The notes under the pieces are model-generated. The model saw only the letters and a program-made list of their open reading frames with translations, had not been told where the DNA came from and did not search any database. From contig NZ_PVTE01000030.1 in assembly GCF_003002825.1 (NCBI RefSeq), positions 1 to 64,000 of the forward strand: DNA of 64,000 nucleotides, written 5' to 3'. Numbering within the stretch: position 1 is the stretch's first letter; every line of letters starts with the position of its first letter. Of the stretch, positions 59,820 to 64,000 are shown in pieces. The stretch is from Spirosoma oryzae (GTDB taxonomy: Bacteria; Bacteroidota; Bacteroidia; Cytophagales; Spirosomataceae). The position numbers were made by a program, and so were the translations under genes.

Positions 59820-62663
59820 CTACTGCTTCAGCACGGTAAGCTGCGTGCGTTGGTCGCCCTGTTTGACTATCATAAAATAGGTGCCTGCCTGCACCGTCTG
59901 TAGGTTTACGGCCTGTTGCAGGCGATCCGTCGTTTTCGAAAATTGGAGTTGATGGACTGTTCGCCCGGCGGCATCGATCACTGTTAAATTGACAATGCCC
60001 CGGTAAGCACCGTCAAGCGCAACGATAGCCTGGTCGTGTACTGGATTGGGCGACAGCGTTACTGTGCCCATGGATGGCTCGTTGATAGCCGTTACCAGGT
60101 TCGGAACGACGGAAAAAGGGAATAGACCCGCTTCGGGTGTTGTTTGTTTTGTGGTTGTGTAGAGATGAAACGCGCCCGGCTCCAGCGTTACCGATTGATT
60201 AACGTCACTCACCTGCACGGCCTGACCGCTGAAATGGTGGTACCAGGTACCGGTGCTAGGCATGCCAAGCGACACTGTTTGCGGACGGGTATCGAAATTG
60301 CCGATCAGGAAAGCCGAACCAGTTGGGCTACGTACTGTCAGTCGTTTCACCGTGCCGGAATAATCAGTGGTGAAGTCGGTAGTCGCAAACGCCGGGACGA
60401 CCGTTCGCAGCCGGAACAGCTCAGCATAGACCTTGTAAAGCTTCTGTCGATCTGCGTTCTGGTAATAGTCCCAGCGCACGGGTTTGGCGGCTGTACGGCA
60501 GTCGTCGCGAATCGTCGTGCCGTCGGAGCAGGTGTTGATGGATAGGTCATAGCCTAATTCGCCAAACTGCCAGATCATCTTCGGGCCGGGCGTCAGCAAT
60601 AGGAAAGCAGCTGCCAGCTTAGCCCGGTCGAGGGCCGTTGATAGGGTTCGTACCGAATAAGTACCGCTGGTCTGTCCGGTCTGTTTCATATCGTAGACCA
60701 GCCGTTCTTCGTCGTGGCTCTCAGCATAGCCGATTAGGTTGGGCTGGTTGAAGCCGCGCTTCTGGTACGAAAGTCCTGAAAGATCAGCGCTAGCCGGGCG
60801 TAGCGCGTTGCGAAAATCGTAGTTGTGATTCCCCCACAGTAGCATCCCGTAATCCGCCAGTTCTTTTTCTTCCTGCGCGTCGGCGAAGTGCTCCAGAATG
60901 ACATAGGCCGATTTGTCGACGGTGCGTATCTGGTCGTAAATACGCTTGAGAATAGCAACCCGACTGGCGTCGTACGCACTCCACAAACTCACGTTGTTAC
61001 CGGAGTTGGTCTGGGTGAACCCTTTCGATAGATCGAATCGGAATCCGTCGACTTTGTATTCTTGTAGCCAGTATGCGCAGACCCGGTCGACAAAAGCGTT
61101 GGTCGCTGGGCTTTCGTGGTTGAAGTCGAAGAAAACGCTGTACGGGTGCGTCGTCTGCTGGTTAAAATAGGGGCTGTCGGCAGACGGCTGACTGCCATTC
61201 CAGTACAGTTTGACGTACGGAAACTCGTAATCGGTCTGATTGAAGACAACGTCGAGTACGATGGCGATACCCTGTTGATGCGCTGCGTCGATGAATGTTT
61301 TCAGCGCGGTTTTCGTGCCATACGCTTTGTCGGGCGCGAGGTAAAAGATTGGGTTGTAGCCCCAGGAATCGTTGCCCGTAAACTCCATCACCGGCATCAA
61401 CTCGATGGTATTGATGCCCAGCCGTTTCAGGTAGGCCAGGCTGTCCGTCAGCGTCTGATAGGTACGCGACTGGACAAAATCGCGGACAAGCAATTCGTAG
61501 ATCGCCAGTTTGTTGACGGCCGGTCGCTGAAAGTTGGTGGCCTTGAACACGTACGGCGTCTGATTCGTCTGTAGCACCGATACGATGTTGGTCGGTGCTT
61601 TGTCGGGGAAGGCTTTCAGCGATGGATAGGTGTTGGTCGGAATGTACTTGTCGTTGTTACGGTCGAGAATTTTGTCGGCGTAGGGATCGGCGGTAGCGAT
61701 GGCCCCGTCGACCAGGTACGCGAAGGCTACTTCCTGGCCTGCTGGCAGGCCCGTTATTTCCAGCCAGTAGCGATTACCGTCCGGCGTTCGTTTCATCAAA
61801 TAAGCCGGTCGCATGGCCCAGTCGTTGAACTCACCCAGCAGATGCACGAACGTCTTTTGGGGGGCATAAAGGACCAGCGTAGCCGTCGTCGCACCGGTGT
61901 AGTTGATACCGTCCTGTAAGCCGGCCGGCAGCGCAGCTACAGTCGGTTGCGGACGAACGGTAAATCGAAACGTGTCGGCGACAGACTCCGGCGAGGGGCG
62001 ATCCAGGTCGATAGCTTGGGCGATCACCGTTCGTTGCTGTCCCGGATTGGTACCGGCCGACAATACCGTCCGCAGTGAGTCGGTGTTGGTTAGGGTGAGT
62101 GTTTTCTGACCATCGACCGTTAAGCTGAGCGTTGCCTTCCGGGAGGCCTTGTATCGCACCGTAATCAGTTGATTCGTGTCGACAAAAAAAGAGGAAGCTG
62201 TTGGCTGTTGCCGCAGCAGGCTCAGCCTGTTGTCGTAGATCGGAATAACGAAATCTTCGGTCTGCGCCTGTCCGTTCCCGCTTTTTAGCAAGAGCCCTAG
62301 CTGCCGGATAGGCGTATTAGCGGGAACGCCAAAATAAGTACGGGGAACCAGTTTTATTTGCCAGCGATCGTTGCCCAGCGCCGTCATACGACCCGGTGTA
62401 AACGGCTGGCCAAAATTGGTTTGTCCCGCAGGCTGAAATTCGAACGCATTACCACCCTGCACTGAGCCGGCTCCCGACCACAGGTACACATCATCGGTTT
62501 TTCCCAGTAAGCCCTTAGCCCGACCGTCTTTGGCCTGCTTTAGATCGAAAACCAGGGTTAGCTCGGCATCGGCCGTCGGGAACGTTGGTTGCGTCGTTAC
62601 GACCTGCGCCTGCGTACTGGTGATAGTCGCTATGAAAAGAACTATTCGTAGAAAATATTGCAT
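59820..62663 (-). CDS. GH13 alpha-amylase-like enzyme with T9SS sorting domain
   Basis: 947 residues. Signal peptide 1-19; a starch-binding-like E-set domain near 260-335 (FVHLLGEFNDWAMRPAYLMK); GH13 barrel about 385-760 with Asp544 (DGFRFDLSKG) as nucleophile, Glu591 (VILEHF) as acid/base and Asp651 (ESHDEER). The final 80 residues (SPNPVHDQAIVALDG, GTYFMIVKQGDQRTQL) form a type A T9SS C-terminal signal, so it is secreted or cell-surface bound by the machinery encoded next door. Confidence 0.95.
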   Translation of the reverse strand: MQYFLRIVLFIATITSTQAQVVTTQPTFPTADAELTLVFDLKQAKDGRAKGLLGKTDDVYLWSGAGSVQGGNAFEFQPAGQTNFGQPFTPGRMTALGNDRWQIKLVPRTYFGVPANTPIRQLGLLLKSGNGQAQTEDFVIPIYDNRLSLLRQQPTASSFFVDTNQLITVRYKASRKATLSLTVDGQKTLTLTNTDSLRTVLSAGTNPGQQRTVIAQAIDLDRPSPESVADTFRFTVRPQPTVAALPAGLQDGINYTGATTATLVLYAPQKTFVHLLGEFNDWAMRPAYLMKRTPDGNRYWLEITGLPAGQEVAFAYLVDGAIATADPYADKILDRNNDKYIPTNTYPSLKAFPDKAPTNIVSVLQTNQTPYVFKATNFQRPAVNKLAIYELLVRDFVQSRTYQTLTDSLAYLKRLGINTIELMPVMEFTGNDSWGYNPIFYLAPDKAYGTKTALKTFIDAAHQQGIAIVLDVVFNQTDYEFPYVKLYWNGSQPSADSPYFNQQTTHPYSVFFDFNHESPATNAFVDRVCAYWLQEYKVDGFRFDLSKGFTQTNSGNNVSLWSAYDASRVAILKRIYDQIRTVDKSAYVILEHFADAQEEKELADYGMLLWGNHNYDFRNALRPASADLSGLSYQKRGFNQPNLIGYAESHDEERLVYDMKQTGQTSGTYSVRTLSTALDRAKLAAAFLLLTPGPKMIWQFGELGYDLSINTCSDGTTIRDDCRTAAKPVRWDYYQNADRQKLYKVYAELFRLRTVVPAFATTDFTTDYSGTVKRLTVRSPTGSAFLIGNFDTRPQTVSLGMPSTGTWYHHFSGQAVQVSDVNQSVTLEPGAFHLYTTTKQTTPEAGLFPFSVVPNLVTAINEPSMGTVTLSPNPVHDQAIVALDGAYRGIVNLTVIDAAGRTVHQLQFSKTTDRLQQAVNLQTVQAGTYFMIVKQGDQRTQLTVLKQ

Positions 62664-62696
62664 AGGATTGGCGCTAGTTGCGCAAACCTACGCTTT

Positions 62697-63296
62697 TCAT
62701 AGACCAGTTGTATAGGATTTTAACAGCTGATAAACCCGATGCGTAGGCAGTCCCATAACCGTGTAGAAAGACCCGTCGAGCCGCTCGATGCCGACCAGAC
62801 CGATGAAGTCCTGCGCCCCGTACGAACCGGCCTTGTCGAACGGATGACAGGTATGAATATAGTAGGTGATTTCGTCGTCGGTCAGCGGGGCAAACGTAAC
62901 CGTGGTTTCGTCGGTAAACGAGTGCATGACAGGCGCTTGGCTGTCGGCTGCGGGGGCGAGCAGACAGACGCCCGTGCGGACCCGGTGCGTCTGGCCGGCT
63001 AAGGCCGATAGCATCCGGCGCGCGTCTGCTTCGTCGGCCGGTTTGTTGAGGATTTGGTTGTCCAGAATGACCACGGTATCGGCGCATAGTACCAGCCGAT
63101 CACCCAAATCGTCGACAAACTGTTCGGCTTTCTGACGGGCTAGGTATTCGGCCACGTCATCGGCTGGCAGGTCGGCTGGGAATGACTCGTCGGTGGGGCG
63201 AACCTCGATCGTAAAAGTAAAGCCAGCATCGGTCATTAACTGCCGACGGCGGGGGGAGCCGGAGGCCAGAACGAGGGGGTAGCGAAGTTGGTGCAT
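62697..63296 (-). CDS. maf: Maf-family nucleotide pyrophosphatase
   Basis: 199 residues: LVLASGSPRRRQLMTDAGF, ESFPADLP, VLCADTVVILDNQILNKP and DKAGSYGAQDFIGLVGIE are the family motifs. Hydrolyses dTTP/UTP or modified nucleotides, and takes part in septum arrest in Bacillus. Co-directional with the amylase gene upstream of it. Confidence 0.94.
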   Translation of the reverse strand: MHQLRYPLVLASGSPRRRQLMTDAGFTFTIEVRPTDESFPADLPADDVAEYLARQKAEQFVDDLGDRLVLCADTVVILDNQILNKPADEADARRMLSALAGQTHRVRTGVCLLAPAADSQAPVMHSFTDETTVTFAPLTDDEITYYIHTCHPFDKAGSYGAQDFIGLVGIERLDGSFYTVMGLPTHRVYQLLKSYTTGL

Positions 63297-63650
63297 GCAG
63301 ATTATAGGCTGTAAACAGACAAAAATAGAACACTACCCTTGCTTTCTGCGTACCTTGATGGGAAACCTTACGTCCTGTATGACCATTCGTGCCGCAACGC
63401 TGGCCGATAGCGAAACCGAAGCCCAGCCTGCTCAGCCGACCATGCGACCGGTATTCGGCTCACCGCATAACCCGGCCGAACGTATTAAATGAATATAGGC
63501 AGTCAGCCTAGAGCCGAAGTGGCATTTTAGCCGTATGTAACGCGGTTGGACCGTTCTTTGCACAACGCGTAGCCAATGCCCCACAAAGATTAGTTACCTA
63601 TCTACTAAACCGATCGCTCAAAACGGGGTCTTATTGCTGTAATACCTGTT
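63297..63650. other. Divergent gap with one tiny ORF
   Basis: 354 bp between maf and an outer-membrane protein gene. It contains a 37-codon plus-strand ORF (63379-63492) starting MTIRAATLADSE, which recalls the first strand of GNAT acetyltransferases but then leaves the family. Nothing else is recognised; the promoters of both flanking genes must be here. Confidence 0.4.
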
Positions 63651-64000
63651 ATGAACAACCTGTACCTGACCGGGCTTCCACGACTCCGCCATTTGCTGAC
63701 GGGGCTGCTGCTGCTTTGGCTGGTGGCAACGACAGGCTGGGCGCAGATAACACCCGACACGACTAAACTTCCCCCCGTGGGCGTTGACCGGCGTACCGAC
63801 TCGCTGTCGAGTAAACACTCGCGGGTTATTGCCGACAGCGTACTCAAGCAGCGCGACAGTGTGTTTTACTCCGGGTTGAAACGACGTATGTACAAGCACC
63901 GGCTAACCCGGCAATTGTACGACGCTGTTTTCCACGACGTATACAACAGTCAGCAAAGCACGGGCGAGGTCAGTACGATTGAAGTCAACCCATTCAAAGA
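63651..64000 (+). CDS. Outer-membrane protein, BamA/surface-antigen-like (start only)
   Basis: The first 116 codons of a gene cut off by the window edge. Signal peptide LLTGLLLLWLVATTGWAQ is followed by DSVLKQRDSVFYSGLKRRMY, RLTRQLYDAVFHDVYNSQQS and VSTIEVNPFK, the front part seen in BamA/TamA-type outer membrane proteins of Cytophagales. The assignment rests on the N-terminal pattern alone. Confidence 0.65.
   Translation, partial: MNNLYLTGLPRLRHLLTGLLLLWLVATTGWAQITPDTTKLPPVGVDRRTDSLSSKHSRVIADSVLKQRDSVFYSGLKRRMYKHRLTRQLYDAVFHDVYNSQQSTGEVSTIEVNPFK

Overview
This window looks like part of the chromosome of a gliding Bacteroidota bacterium, most likely a Spirosoma-like member of the Cytophagales. 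The reasons are a gldK-gldL-gldM-gldN type IX secretion (T9SS) cluster with a PorP/SprF gene, a T9SS-sorted amylase, a giant repeat adhesin, bacillithiol synthesis (bshA), a Bacteroidota-type promoter (TTTG / TANNTTTG), and a visually moderate GC content of about 50-55 %. No rRNA, tRNA or CRISPR array was seen.

Layout. Positions 1-6911 hold the 5' part of a secreted adhesin on the minus strand; it runs off the left edge. It is built of 300-bp tandem repeats plus a long 1848-bp-spaced duplication. From 7.1 to 29.8 kb come mostly housekeeping genes: aroB, gldA-like ABC ATPase, an amino acid permease, a MazF-type toxin pair, an exported methyltransferase-like lipoprotein, heptose-phosphate adenylyltransferase, panD, a MoeB/rhodanese fusion, a zinc/cation exporter, an MbnP/MbnH-like pair, an HxlR regulator with its NAD(P)H oxidoreductase and a decayed NmrA gene, merC, ubiA, bshA, ndh and a fatty acid hydroxylase.

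From about 30.1 to 38.6 kb there is an AT-richer accessory island. It is a run of small, mostly unrecognised genes, nearly all on the minus strand, including DUF4279-like and Imm26-like products. One of the genes is split by an 877-bp IS5-family element with a clear TTA target duplication. The content suggests an orphan immunity-gene array.

From 38.7 to 50.1 kb come MazG-like, GMC oxidoreductase, GreA-like, YdeI, a GT39-like glycosyltransferase, an amidohydrolase, TolC, DUF421 and topoisomerase IB genes. From 50.3 to 59.7 kb lie sucD, a DUF4271 gene, hemD, sprF and gldKLMN, forming the secretion and motility core. A T9SS cargo amylase, maf and the start of an outer-membrane protein gene close the window.

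A theme not explained by the genes is a set of intergenic inverted repeats of about 40-160 bp. Their arms are made of short repeated words and they come in at least four unrelated sequence families. Several end only 4-16 bp before a start codon (mbnP, mbnH, ndh, gldM), and one has been absorbed into the signal peptide of the DUF4271 protein.
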